From positions 8,928,001 through 8,992,000 of the forward strand of contig OZ316895.1 of the NCBI GenBank assembly GCA_973895155.1: 64,000 bases of DNA, in the 5' to 3' direction. Both the position numbers and the translations under genes were made by a program. The DNA comes from Marsupella aquatica (taxonomy: Eukaryota > Marchantiophyta). Every line of letters begins with the position of its first letter. Position 1 is the stretch's first letter. The notes beneath the pieces are model-generated. The model had not been told where the DNA came from and made no database searches. It was given only the letters and a program-made list of their open reading frames with translations. Shown here piece by piece: positions 1-11,757 of this stretch.

Positions 1-166
1 TTTTGTTTCTGTATCCGTGCACCTTGTCAAGGATACGGTGATTGACCTTGGCTGTGCCCGGTTTAGGCAAAGACCTTACAAGGTGAATTAGGCAATGAGG
101 AGAAGGCGCCAAACATTGTATAAAATGTGAATGAGAACGCTAGAGTCACATCGTATGGATGACTAC

Positions 167-3100
167 CTTTATAGAGCGGAAATCATCAACCCAAGCCATG
201 AATTGTCCAAGGTCTCCACTGATTGCTGCTGGGGCCAGGGGCTGCTTTCCAAGTACGACTTCACCAGTTGTCCCGTTGAGTGAGATCCATTCACCTTCGT
301 TCAGAACTTGCTTCCCCGCTGTCAAAGTCTGTCCATCATATCATATCATACACTGTCAGTCCAAGGCTCCAAACGCCCCCGTCGCTTCTCAACTTAATTC
401 CTCCCCTTGCCCATTCTTGCCACAGCAATTAACAAGACACAGGTCGAAAAACTAAAAGATTGAGTGTGAACAAGTTGTCAATGACTCGTTTCAAGATGTT
501 TCCAGTTGAAAGCTGATTGTTGGGAAGCGACATTAGAACATGACTCATCTGTGACACTAGTACTTCTTCTAAAGTCTTTTCAGCTGAGACGCTGGTAGTA
601 TACACATGAAGTACCCCAAGGTTTCCAACAAACCTTGTTGATTTCGTTGACACGAATTTCGGAACATCCTGAAACACAGCACTTTCCCCATCCACGAGCA
701 ACAACTGCAGCATGGGATGTCATTCCACCTCGGGCAGTGAGAATCCCAGCAGCTGCATGCATACCTCCGACGTCCTCCGGGCTGGTCTCATTTCGTACCT
801 GCACACAAGTCCACAATTTTTGTCAGATCTTGACCCGAAATTTTGAAATAAACACTGAGCCTCCCTTGGATTCCAAACTTGCGTGTGTATAATAAAACAT
901 CATGCTCCATGCGAAATTGGAGTTCCCAGTAATACCGGTCTATCCAACAAAGAACTCAATTAATTACCATTTGATTGAGAAACTTTCTGCCGATTAAAAT
1001 GTAACGGATGCGAATTCCATGTACAGAGACCGACACTAGGAAAACAAAGTGAGCCTCTGAATTACCAGAATGACAGCTTTTCCTTGTGCATGTGCAGCTT
1101 CAGCCTCTTCAGCACTGAAAACAATTTGACCCACTGCAGCTCCAGGAGAAGCTGGAAGACCAGTGGCAATCACGCTCTGTTTATACGCTGCTGGGTTTTC
1201 AAACTGCACAGCATTGGGCACAATTGTTAAAGACCAATCTCTATTACGTGCAACCGGTAGCGTCAGCCAATGAGAAATTTCATTGCATTACTGTCTATGT
1301 GTTTTTTGTGATTGTTATTCATCCCACGGAAACTTCTATGCCTCACTAACCTGGGGATGAAGAAGTTGGTCCAAATGTTGCGGTTCAACCATCCTAATCG
1401 CAGTTTTTCTGTCAACTAGACCCTCGTTCACCACGTCGACAGCAATTTTGACAGCTCCAGCACCCGTGCGCTTACCTCCACGACATTGGAGCATCCATAA
1501 CCTGCCCTCCTGGACTGTGAATTCAATATCCTGCAAGGCCAACAACCAAGTAAATTCCTTAGCGATCTGTGCTACCACAGCCACTAACAGTAGCTGAGAT
1601 AGTGTAAATGAGATCTCCGAATCGGGTTCACATGGTCTTCGTGACTCAAAAGTACGCGCTCATATGTTCTCGTTTGATATGGTAAAATCAGCGTAGCACT
1701 TCAAAACCAAGAGGCTAGCTTTGGACCCGAGCTTTACCAAATTTCCTGCACAATCAGTCAATTTCAAGCCACAAAAGCAGATGCAAAAAGATTGCTTACC
1801 ATCATGTCCTTGTAATGCTTCTCAAGGATTTCACAATTCTCGAGCAGTTCGTTGTAAGCATCAGGCAACGCCACCCTCATGGTATCAATATCTTCTGGTG
1901 TTCGTATGCCAGCAACAACGTCCTCTCCCTACAGAGTGATCACCAAATCGTCACTCACTACGGTGCTGCAGCTCCTTAAATAAATCCAATTTTAAGAAAC
2001 AGATAAATTTCTAACCCCCCTCCCTTGGGAGCTCTCACAACTCCCATTACGTACAATGCTATTGGATAAGAGTTTGATCAGAAGCATGACTACTAACCTG
2101 GGCATTGATCAGATACTCGCCATAGAGCTTCTTCTCTCCTGTGCTTGGATTGCGTGTGAAAAGGACACCTGTGCCAGAAGTAGGGCCCATGTTTCCAAAC
2201 ACCATGGCTTGGACATTCACGGCCGTTCCATAAAGGCCAGTAATTTGGTTAATATTTCGGTACTTAATAGCCCGTGAGCTGTTCCATGAATCAAAGACTG
2301 CGAGCACGGATAACCGCAGTTGCTCGAAAGGATCTGCGAGTTCAAGCCCCGACATTCAGACAACGATCAAATACATCTTACGAAGTAGCGCTTTGATGAT
2401 AAAACAAGTCCTTTGCTAATATAATGCCCCAATGCAATGCTCTCATTTTGCCTACTTACGACATGATCCAAAAACGAGAATGTAATCTCTATAGACGACG
2501 ATGTTTACCAGTTGGAAAGTCTGCCCCTTTCGCCTTGCGATACACATCTTTATATTTAATGACAAGTTCCTTCAGATCCTGAGGGGTCAACTCAGTGTCG
2601 AGCATTACTCCCTTTGTGGATTTTAGATTTTCCAACTCGTGCTCGAAAAGCGCGTGTGGTACGTCCATTACCTTCAGCAAACATTAGTACCAGGTTTGCA
2701 TGTTAAAATGCTTCCAGTTTCAGAAATTTGAACTTATTACAAGAAGCTGTCACTGAAGATCTATACAATCCCAATGACCGAATAAGATCAATAGAACACC
2801 ATTTGATAAAGTCCTTAATCCTGGGTGCTCACCACCCCACCAAACATGTCAATAAATCGACGATACGAATCATAGGCGAATCTTTCACCACTTCGACCAG
2901 CTAGACCGGCGACCACCTCGTCATTTAATCCCAGATTCAAGACTGTATCCATCATGCCAGGCATAGATATCTGCACGACTGAAACAGAAAAACTTCAGGA
3001 CTCCGATTGAAGACTGGGCCGGCCAAGTGTCACAAGGATGGAGCATAAGGCAATTTTCTTCACTTTACAGGTGCAAACCTCACATTATGGCATCTCAGGT

Positions 3101-4294
3101 AGAATCCCGTAGCCACAGCAGATATCTGAATCACAAGTGCACGCATCGAAGTGACTAACCGCTGCTCCAGACCGAACTGACAACAGAAGGGGCTTCGTAG
3201 GGTCCCCCAATTTAGATTCCAATATTTGTTCCGTTTGCTTCAAAGCTTCCAGAACGTCGTCCCAGAGGCCCTCGGGAAGTTGATTGCCATTCTCATTGTA
3301 GTCGCGACAGGTCTCGGTGGTTATGGTGAGGCCGGGTGGGACAGACAAACCAATGCTGGACATTTCTGCAAGATTCGCACCCTTTCCCCCAAGCTGCAAG
3401 TTGCCCAAAATCACAAACCCAAAAGGATACCACGGCATTAAAAGCAAGCGGAGTGGACAAACCATCTCTGTATCGGAACTGCATTAAAAACCCTTACAAG
3501 AAGGCGAACAAATCTCGATGTTGGTAACAACTAGACGTTGTCCAGGAGTCAAATTTCACGGCAGAGGGACAAGACGAATGGATGACATACCAAACTCTTC
3601 ATTGACTTATTGCCTTGGCTCATTCCTTTGCCGAATGTGAATACCCTCTGCAGTAACAAATTTCTAATCAGGATTGATAGGAATTGGAAAATAAATGGTC
3701 AGGAGAAGGGAAGCCTTCAAATTGCGATCATCTCCAAAGCACTTCATACATGACATTTCGCAAACGAAAGAAAGTCTTGGAAAATCTAAGGAAACCACCT
3801 GATCTGTGAACCCTTTCGTCAATTATTGAATCTAAACTTCAGACAAATGTAAGTAATCTTCATAAGCAGACGTACGACAATGATGTAGGCGTCGACATTA
3901 ACGTCAATTCTGGGGAGCCACACGGAATAGCCAGCGCCTACTGCTCTGCCATATTGTAACTCACCTGCTTAGTGATTGGAGGTGGGGGAGCCAAAGATTG
4001 GCACCGGGCAGACCTCCCAGCAGCTCTTCGTTCGCTGGAGACAACACCTCCTTGCTTACTCAACAGAGCATGGGAACTTTTCAAGCTACTCTCCGAGCTC
4101 CCCCATATTGAGCTTCCGTTCGTAGATGATGCTGTAGCTCTGCAGCTGGAAACAACCAGATAACTCTTTCGAGCAATCAGCTGAGTAGCAGAGGATGTGG
4201 ACACAGCAGTGGCCTGGTGCTGTGACCCATTTGCGAGGCTCACTGGTGAGATCCATGTTGCTCTGCTCGTGCATTCCATCCTGATGCAAAACAA
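167..4294 (-). CDS. PPDK: Pyruvate, phosphate dikinase, N-terminal two thirds, plastid type
   Basis: PPDK interconverts pyruvate + ATP + Pi and phosphoenolpyruvate + AMP + PPi. Eleven exons read on the minus strand: 4294-3965, 3647-3591, 3393-3160, 2970-2833, 2671-2509, 2333-2098, 1928-1800, 1530-1351, 1203-1066, 798-634, 328-167, all with GT-AG borders. They sum to 644 codons in one frame. Residues 1-110 are rich in Ser, Ala, Thr and Arg, as expected of a plastid transit peptide. [18 protein letters not shown] and SVRSGAA mark the nucleotide-binding domain; [19 protein letters not shown] follows. The central domain has [13 protein letters not shown], with catalytic His564 and the Thr two residues before it that the PPDK regulatory protein phosphorylates in plants. 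The last exon ends in [14 protein letters not shown]. The C-terminal PEP/pyruvate-binding barrel must lie left of the window. No frame break was seen. Start: first ATG of exon 1; an in-frame ATG five codons later is also possible. Confidence 0.94.
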
Positions 4295-5926
4295 ACCAGA
4301 TCCCGAATTCTCCTTTTCTCAAGATCTATACCTCACTTCACCACAATCCGTCGAGTTCTTCCTCCACCTGATGTACAGAGAGACAGATTCTCAAAATTCT
4401 CACCGATAAAGGACAATTTCGCCTCCGTCCTAGCGTTTTCTTCTACACCTCGTCCTCAGTTCCAATGAGCAAAGATTGCGTATTCTCTCCCAATTTGAAG
4501 AAAGGAATAATCCAAGCCGTGCTCTGAGAGGAAAAGCAAGTGCTGACAACAGTAAAGATCTGAGTCCCGGATAGGATCAGAAGTACAATATACGGCAAAA
4601 TTTGCTTCTAGAGGCGTAAAGCAGCCATCAAACTTAGAATCCCTGCTATCCCAAATTAGTACTGTCCAGTAGGAAGCATGAAGGACAACAGTAGTACTGT
4701 GGCAGCCCCCGCCAGGAAGGCGTGAGTCGGCGAGGTGGCCAATCGGAAACCCCAGCAACAAGACGCGACTACAGTCCAGTACAGTACAAATCTTACTTCG
4801 CAGGAGCAACAATTCCCATTATCCACATCCAGTCGCCCACCCAGCTTAAAATAAAACTATTTAAAATCGTTCACAAACGGTCCGCACAAATGAATGTGAA
4901 CCACTGAAGCACATGAGACGAAGGACGTCGCGGCGCAACAACACCGGCTAATCTGGAAATCGAATTCAAGCTAGAGTACAATCTACGCTATAGTCTCACA
5001 GAACGAAAATCTCTGCTTACAGTCCAAGCCCACTAATAATTACTACAATTGCTACTACCCACCCTAGTTGGCATCTAACTTCCCTCTGCACCCAACTGCC
5101 ACCATCCAAGCCACGCTATTGTGAGACCTTCTTCGGACCGCATCCACACATCGGCAGGAATGACTCAATTCCAAGTCGCGCCGTTCATCTCATCCAATTG
5201 CGAAAACACTCTGGAAACCCGACCCCACTGCTGAGAACATTTCACAGTCACCAAAAAGGCACACAATCAATGACTCACCACCACGGATCGGGACTCAATA
5301 CCATCCTCACCTGCGAGGAAGTGGTCACGCAAATGCAACGACGACAGCCACTTCCTGGAGTTCTGCTGAATCCGACGCCACTGCGCGATTGCATTGAAGG
5401 CGAGGGCACGTCTCGATGCTAATCAGTGGAGACTAGCTCAAGATCAGCTGCCCGATGCCTTCAGAATGCACTGCAGAACCGATCTAGAAAGGAGTTTTTC
5501 TTTTCTTTTCTTTTCTTTTCTTTTCTTTCCCAGACTTCCACTCTTCCATTCTTGCTATGGTCTCTGCGCTTACTGAGACAGTGGTGCTCAGCTTCATCTT
5601 CGTGTGGTCTCCTTTGCACTTTGGAGCTCTGCTGCAACTGAAAAAGCGAGAAATCAATGCATCTTAGTGCGACACTTTCGGTCAGAGGTGTGACGTAACT
5701 CCACCAGATTGGACTCTAAAGTCTAAAGATATATTCTGGGATCTATTCTGGACGACAGTTCAGAAACGCATTTAGTAAGGGCTCTCCAAAAAAGACAAAC
5801 TTACACCAAAATTCATGAAAGAAAAGTGTCAAACAAATACATGAGTGTGAATTCAAGGACTAATGCTCACATTGTAAAATGTGACACATCCAATGTACTA
5901 TTCAGCAAGTGGGACACAAATGTACT
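4295..5926. other. Upstream region of PPDK, no gene seen
   Basis: This stretch precedes the PPDK start codon and should hold its 5' UTR and promoter. It has no reading frame with recognisable protein features. I did not find a convincing TATA box at a fixed distance. The only clear structure is the pyrimidine microsatellite listed separately. Confidence 0.4.
5494..5530. repeat. (TTTTC)n microsatellite
   Basis: About seven perfect copies of the pentamer TTTTC/TTTCT lie upstream of the PPDK gene. It is a simple-sequence polypyrimidine run. Confidence 0.9.
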
Positions 5927-6170
5927 CTAGCGTGTGAGAGACCGACCATAAATTGTTTGAGCTTGGGCACATTTTAAGGCCACTGAAATCAATTGTTTGA
6001 GCTTGGGCACACTATAAGGCCACTGAAATCTGCCCACAAAAGTGAGTGGCCAAGATGGATAGTGGGGGTTAGGAGAGGCCCATTTGTGCATGAATATCAG
6101 AAGCAGCCTGTCGAAGAAGCCCACCAAATTGATGATGAAGACGCCTAAATATTTCAAAAGCTTCATAGTT
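5927..6170 (-). pseudogene. Relic of the C-terminal end of a reverse-transcriptase element
   Basis: The minus strand reads FEIFRRLHHQFGGLLRQAA and then ISVALKCAQAQTIYGRS. These match the end of the large retroelement at 43.6-47.2 kb (LEIFGRLHHQFDGLLRQAA and ISVTLQRAQARAIYRRS). Stops and a frame change interrupt it, so it is non-coding. Only the last 240 bp or so of the element are present, as in a truncated or largely deleted copy. Confidence 0.75.
5951..6030. repeat. 40-bp tandem duplication inside the retroelement relic
   Basis: Two 40-bp units (5951-5990 and 5991-6030) begin with AATTGTTTGAGCTTGGGCAC and differ at only a few positions. The duplication lies within the homologous retroelement segment and is absent from the copy at 47.1 kb, so it arose after insertion. 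Confidence 0.85.
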
Positions 6171-6311
6171 AAGTAATGATTTTAAATGATGATCGCTTTG
6201 GCCATAAACAAAATGCCCATAGCTTAGTTTTCTCACAAGGTTGTGTAAAAAATTTAAATAACACTGTCGGCCTCTATTATGGCTTATGGTTGGAACCTAT
6301 CTACAGAACAT

Positions 6312-6355
6312 CACTACAAGACAAAACATGAAGCATGTTCCAAGATGAACATGCT
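6312..6355 (+). repeat. CACTA-like terminus with subterminal hairpin
   Basis: CACTACAAGAC starts at 6312 and resembles the conserved ends of CACTA (En/Spm) transposons. Twenty bases in is a perfect 9-bp inverted repeat, AGCATGTTC at 6332 and GAACATGCT at 6347, around a 6-nt loop. The same composite signal appears in the opposite orientation near 16586, 16826 and 48798. No matching 3-bp target duplication could be paired with any of those ends, so the element boundaries stay open. Confidence 0.55.
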
Positions 6356-6415
6356 ATGATTATATGACTTTCTGACAAAAAATTATGGATCCTGAATATG
6401 GTATCTAATAAACTT

Positions 6416-6531
6416 AACTACTAAGTTAGCCTTCCATCAGATTTTGGTTGGAGTAACCTACTAAGCTAACATCCATCAGATTTTGGTTGGAGAAACCTAC
6501 TAAGCTAACGTCCATCAGATTTTGGTTTGAG
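6416..6531. repeat. 39-bp tandem repeat, three copies
   Basis: Units start at 6416, 6455 and 6494. Each contains CATCAGATTTTGGTT, and the units differ at a few bases. Confidence 0.85.
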
Positions 6532-6594
6532 CCCCTTAGTGTTGCCAATTGGGTCTTGTCATTCAATGCTGTCTTTTCAAGCAATTGTACACAT

Positions 6595-6800
6595 AAGGTG
6601 AGAACATGAGCAGCGTGCTTTTAGTGGCCAAAATTCGTGAAATTACACCTCACAGAAAAGTCTTTAATGGACCAAAATCGTTAACTTACACATTACAGAA
6701 AAGTCATTAGTGGACAAAATTCGTTAATGGCAGGTGAAGACATGAGCAGTCTGTGTGTATTTAGTGGCCAAATTTGTTGAATTACTCCTCACGGAAAAGC
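6595..6800. repeat. Diverged direct repeat, period about 136 bp
   Basis: The block beginning AGGTGAGAACATGAGCAG at 6596 recurs as AGGTGAAGACATGAGCAG at 6732. Both are followed by a TAGTGGCCAAA segment and a CTCACRGAAAAG segment. Intervening shorter copies of the ACAGAAAAGT motif suggest repeated local duplication. No coding potential. Confidence 0.6.
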
Positions 6801-6826
6801 TGCTTTTGGCAAAGCTTAGCTACAAT

Positions 6827-6847
6827 AGGGGGTCTCAAATATGGGCC
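6827..6847 (+). repeat. Left terminal inverted repeat of the Harbinger element
   Basis: Begins AGGGGGTCTCAAATATG and pairs with 15664-15684 with one mismatch. The AAT at 6824-6826 is the left target-site copy. Confidence 0.9.
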
Positions 6848-7440
6848 GCAGACTAAGTTACGGCCGGCCGGGTTTGGTTCGGGCGGGTGCGGCCAAATTG
6901 TGTGCGGCACTCCCCATGCATGGTCCGCACAGTGTGGTCGCGGGATATTACCGTTTGCATGACGAGTTGGGCCCCGACGAGTTGGGCCCGGACGGTGAAA
7001 ACATGAGTGAGCACAGTTTGAACTGACACTCTGAGTGTCCTGTCTTGCTCTTCGCGTGGAGTGAAGGAAGTGCAGGGGAGAGCATGGATGGACGCGTGAT
7101 GAGAGTGCTGGTATGAGACAACCGCCATAGCTACCATCGGAGGATCATGGGAAAGGTTAGGGGAGCTTGAGCACAGAGGAGTAGACGTGTCACGAGACCG
7201 CGAGGGAGTTTCTGAGAGCGCCATCTTGTTTGCAGGCAGAAGTGCGGCGAGTTGAGGTCGAAGTGCAGCGCGCAAGTTCAAGTCGGCATCAATTCAGGCG
7301 TACGTAAGAACCTAAACTATTCTGCATCAGTTTTTGCTACAGCAAATGTCACCGCAAAGATTGGGAAGATCGATACATAGAGATGTCGAAGGTCTCAAAC
7401 AATAATAATAATTTTCAATCCCTCTTTTTGACAGGAAAAG

Positions 7441-8085
7441 ATGGGAGAGTTTACCTGCTTGTCTGAAGTGGAGTATAGTAGGGCCAGAGGCAGCATGAAC
7501 ACATTTCCAGTAGCACTAGTTTGGATAGCCAACTATGTCGCTCCTAATCCTTACCCACGGAAGTTCGTGTATCAGGCTTGCCCCCATAGACTACCCAGAG
7601 GTCGAATGTGTTCTAAGTCTCTTGAATTTGCGCCATGTACAAATCACAATGAGCCTTCCATATGGAAATTCCGGTTTATGATTGTCTCCTTCGACACCAT
7701 TCATGGGGAGACGCCTCCTCTCCATGTCAACGTGTGGGATGCAGCTTCGGTGCTCCTTGGATGCTCACCTCAGGATTTTAGTACCTGGAGTGAAGTTGAG
7801 CAAGTTGGTTACTTGAATGCTCTGGTGGAGAACACTCCAAGAGCAGAGGTGGTGCTCAGAATAACAGAGAAAGGGGTGACAGTGCAGCAGCTGACATTGG
7901 TGGATGTCCCACGCATCCCTGTGCCTAGAGTGATCATGGCTTCCAGGGGTCTAGAACCACGTAGTAGTCCTTACCACACACCAGCGAAATGTAATGCAAG
8001 TCCGCAGAAACAGTCCAGTACCAAAAAATTGTTCGAGGAACTCTGTAATGCCATTAGGAGTGCAGATATAAGTGACAATGAGTGA
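7441..8085 (+). CDS. RPA70 C-terminal OB-fold-like protein carried by the Harbinger element
   Basis: An uninterrupted 214-codon ORF. Residues near 45-75 read YQACPHR ... MCSKSL ... PCTNH, resembling the zinc ribbon inserted in DNA-binding domain C of replication protein A large subunit, with an irregular Cys/His set. FRFMIVSFDTIHGE and VNVWDAASVLLGCSPQDF then match the strand and the AAxxLLGxSxxEL helix of that OB-fold. A single-stranded-DNA-binding role is inferred from the family. It lies between the left inverted repeat and the transposase, same strand, ending 255 bp before the transposase ORF. A likely 5' UTR intron runs from GTAAG near 7302 to TTTGACAG just before the ATG. Unlike its neighbours it has no internal stop. 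RPA-like genes are known cargo of plant Helitrons; I do not know of one in Harbinger elements. It could instead be a captured host gene fragment. Confidence 0.7.
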   Translation: MGEFTCLSEVEYSRARGSMNTFPVALVWIANYVAPNPYPRKFVYQACPHRLPRGRMCSKSLEFAPCTNHNEPSIWKFRFMIVSFDTIHGETPPLHVNVWDAASVLLGCSPQDFSTWSEVEQVGYLNALVENTPRAEVVLRITEKGVTVQQLTLVDVPRIPVPRVIMASRGLEPRSSPYHTPAKCNASPQKQSSTKKLFEELCNAIRSADISDNE

Positions 8086-8340
8086 AAGAAAGCAGGGGTC
8101 GGCCTAGCTGGGGCAGAGAATTAGGGTTTGCAGTATCCCTGAAATTTTCTCAGGGTTCACTACTTAGTTCAGCTTTATAGGGTTCATGCACAATTTTTGA
8201 CTAGGAGTAACAGTAGTGCATCAAGAAGTCTGGTTATTTCAGACTTTTGTACATCAACTTTTAATTGAAAGTCCTTTCGGACTCTAATTTTGTTCACTGA
8301 TAATATTTTGCTCATAGTTGTTGCAGCGGAAGGTTAAAAA

Positions 8341-9829
8341 ATGCCAAAGGTTTCAAATCGACAGCAATGCTTGAAGTGGGTCCGAGAGCACTTGTATCTA
8401 AGTATTATGATGGAGAGCTCTGGTGACAAAGATGGCATGAGTGGGGCATCTGATACTTCCTCTCATACAAGTGGGTTCATGTCTCCTGATTCTGATTCTG
8501 ACTTGAACTCTTCATCTGATTTAGACGCTGAATGTATCACAAACCCATGTGATGTGAATGGTAAGCCAGGATAGTGGTTTGGCTGGTATACTCTGCTAGA
8601 CAGTGAGAGATACTATGAGCAATGATGTAAAACACCACGGGCAAAAGAATTTGCAGATACTTTTTTCAGATCGATTCTGCCCCTCAGTGACTTCAGACAA
8701 ATCTGTAGAATGGATAAGGAAGGATTTTTCGCCCTTCTTCAATTGATTGAATCACATCCTGTGTATCATAACAACTCGAGTCATCAGCAGGCCCCAGTTT
8801 CACTTCAATTAGCAACTTGCCTAGATAGGCTCGAACATAGTGGAAATGGCGTCTGCTTGAAACGGACATTGCTTTTGTGGGGAGTAAGTGTGGGCTCATG
8901 TGTCAATTATACTGCTAGAACTGTGACTGCCCTTGAGTCTGCCCTTGGAGATTATTTGATAGGGTAGACCGTCAGCAGATTTCCAAGGAATTTGAAAAAC
9001 ATGGATTCCATGGTTGTGTTGGCTTGATTGATGGAACGACCATGCCATTGGCCCAACAGCCCAAAAACCATGGCGAGTGCTACTTTGACAGGAAATCCCG
9101 CTACTCAATCAATGCTCAGATTTTCTGCGACCACAACAGGAAGATTACTTTCCTGTATGCTGGTGAGTCCTTAACCCTCTAACCCAATTGTCAGTAACTA
9201 TATGTTGAGCTTTCAAATTCAAATTCAACTCCCGATTCAACTCCCTTTCCTGCCTGTGGTTGCAATGCTCAGGGTCTACCAGTTCATGTTCAGACTTAAC
9301 TTGTCTGAAGAGGTGCATACTTTGGGAGAAAATCCATGGACTGTCAGCATTTGATCCAGGGCAGTATGTCCTTGGGGATTCAGGCTACGTGAATGCTCCC
9401 CACATGGTTGCTGCGTACAAGAACACATTTGGGCACAAGGATAAGGATGACTTCAATTTTTGCATTGCCAAGACCAGGTACATTAACGAGCATTGTATAG
9501 GCGTTCTGAAATCACGCTGGTTTTCATTGAAATAAATCTGAACTCAATTGAATGAGAAGGACTCTGTATGGATGTGTCGATGGATCCGAGCATGTTGTTT
9601 ACTGCACAATTTTGTGCTGACAATAAATGATGAGTGGACAGAAGCAAACATGACCAATTGCCCACCAGGTCCTCCGGAGGAAGAACGCATAGAAAGCAGC
9701 ACAGGTCCTGTTGACATGGCCCGTAATAGGGCAGCCAGAGCTGCTGGGGGGACCTTGCAGATTGGAGTCATGGCTTGGGCTCTTGCTTTTGCACATCAAC
9801 CAGGGGGATCTCTATGGGATTGGTCATAG
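8341..9829 (+). pseudogene. PIF/Harbinger DDE transposase (HARBI1-like), decayed
   Basis: An acidic, Ser-rich N-terminus (8341-8571) precedes the catalytic region. CVGLIDGTTMPLAQQPKNHG holds the first Asp; PGQYVLGDSGY the second; INEHCIGVLKSRW the Glu; WMCRWIRACCLLHNF is the usual C-terminal helix. An intron of about 110 bp (9163-9272, GT-AG) interrupts it after the first Asp and splicing keeps the frame. Damage: TAG at 8572, TGA at 8623, a frameshift near 8960 between ESALGDYL and QQISKEFEKHGF, TAA at 9533 and TGA at 9539. The function, DNA cleavage and strand transfer at the inverted ends, is lost in this copy. The first two stops could instead lie in unrecognised introns. Confidence 0.9.
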
Positions 9830-10338
9830 TGAATTTAGAATGTTGTCTTGCAGAAAGACAAAGATAAGATAATGACTTAGTTGTAGGGGCATTTTAGGAT
9901 TGTCACCATGCATGCAATTATGTACACTGCCTTGAGCACTTGCAAAACTCTTCATATTTATAATAAAAATTTCCATACACAAGGATGACAGTATTCTCAA
10001 TTCTATGATAATTGGCGTGTGGTGCAATTTATGAGTCTTCCATTCTACTATTTTTGAATGTTAGATGTAAAAGAAAATTTACTTATAACAGGGTTCAGCC
10101 GATACATTCATGTGCAGTCCTGCACGATAGACTCCATGCAAAAAATGTTTTGCAAGCAAATGTAAATACATCTAAGTTCTAATTAAATTATAAATTCTGC
10201 AAAGCCTATCTGCCTCCATGTCTGTCCTACTCGGTACCATGCTTGCTGTCATCATACAGAGGAGGGCCTAAATCTGTGGCCATCATAGAGTCTACCATCT
10301 TCATCAACCTTGTTATTTCCCCTTCAGACTTGTTACTC
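9830..10338. other. Interval between the convergent Harbinger genes, no gene seen
   Basis: AT-rich sequence between the 3' ends of the transposase and the Myb/SANT-like gene. It probably holds their 3' UTRs. No further coding signal. Confidence 0.5.
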
Positions 10339-11360
10339 TTAAATAAGTCTGACATCAAGGATGCACGCATATATGGTCATTTGTGCCATCATCATTTGAT
10401 GATGTTGGTCCATGCCAAGACGCTTCTTAGCTTCTGATGCAGTAAAGTGTTCCAACTTGAATTTGTGCACTCGGTCTAGCTTGTCGTTCTTGGCAGAATC
10501 AACTCTAGCTTGGCGTCTGTCATCTATTTCTTCCTTCTTCCATTGGAGTTTGCTTCCAATCAACTCCTTCCTAAACATTGCCTTCTCCTTCTTCTGCTCA
10601 GCATACATAGCTGCCAAGCTACCCCTTCAAGTGGCAGACCCTTCCTGCGCAGCCTTATTCTTCGGTGGCACAACTCTGTCATTCCCCCTTGAAGCAGATG
10701 TAGTTCTCGGTGGTGCAGCTAGGGGTGTCTCCTGATTTGTTGTCGTATTTCCTGCCTGAGTGGGTCTTGATCCAGCATGGTTCGTGGGAGGGGCCCGATT
10801 GGGAATGTATGTCGCTCTGACATCCTCTGTTCCAGAGGGGATAGGATCTACTTCCGTTGGCAGTGGATTTGGAGGAAGCGAGTCATCTTCTACATCTGGT
10901 GGGGAATCTGCATTGTAGAGTAGAGTAAGAGCAAGAAATATGTGACTCCAATGTGAGAAGCATGACATTCACAATGCAGATTGGAGTAAAAAATTAAACC
11001 CATAAAATTACCTGCCATCAGCCAGGTTGGTGAAGCTGGCTCCTCCTCTCATTCATCCCTGCCATCTTCGCTCTCTTGAGGTACATCTTCAGTCTCGTCA
11101 GGAGCCTCAACAATTCCACACCCAGGGAAACCATGGCTAGCAACACTAGGAGGTTGAATGTTAGCACGTTCTCCGCAAATGGCATGCATTCTATCACAGA
11201 GAGGGCACATCTTATCTAATTTCTGTTCAAGAGTCATCCCACATTGAACCTCCTCCTCAGAAAATCCCCCGCCAGTGGAATTCTTTACCATCAGGGCCTT
11301 CTTGTACATGTCTTGGTACCTACCAAACCTCTTCGCCAGATTAGCGCCATCCATCTTAGG

Positions 11361-11365
11361 GAAAT
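11361..11365 (+). repeat. Left target-site duplication GAAAT
   Basis: GAAAT precedes the TGTGAG end of the insert and is repeated exactly at 14967-14971 after its ACA end. Confidence 0.85.
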
Positions 11366-11434
11366 TGTGAGATAAGGATGTTTATGAAGGAAGGGTTAAC
11401 TAGCCATAAATTTTCGAATTTTAAGTTTAAGATC

Positions 11435-11757
11435 TCAAATGAGGCTAAAGAGGGACCTGACGACTACTTTGAAGTGTTATGAGACTTTCAAGCCCATCTG
11501 AGGTCAACCCGGTTTGATATTAGAGAAGGAGGATCGACCCGGAACTTTTTGTTATAAGCCTGGAATGAGATATAAAGCTTATACCGAGACTCTACTCAAC
11601 AACAGCTATCCATTGCCAAAGTTTTTAAAACCATAAGTCAAACACAGGCACGACCACAGCAGAATCCGGATATAAGGAAGGAGAGTCAATCCGGCCTCTC
11701 ACACCTCTCAAAGCCGAACTTAGTAGGTTTTGAGTTCCCGAGCGCATTAGGCTGTTA
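11435..11757 (+). pseudogene. Possible gag-like remnant
   Basis: One forward frame reads SNEAKEGPDDYFEVL, DFQAHLRS, TRFDIREGG and later IAKVFKTISQTQARPQQNP, broken by three in-frame stops. The composition suggests a decayed retrotransposon gag segment. There is no zinc knuckle or other diagnostic motif, so the call rests on general character and on its place near the 5' end of the insert. Confidence 0.3.

Noticed and set aside
6312-6355. Helitron 3' end because of the short hairpin
   Set aside because: The hairpin is not followed by CTRR at the right distance on either strand; the CACTAC terminus explains it better.
6853-7281. 142-codon minus-strand ORF in the left end of the Harbinger element
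   Set aside because: Overlaps the inverted-repeat-proximal non-coding leader and has no recognisable features.
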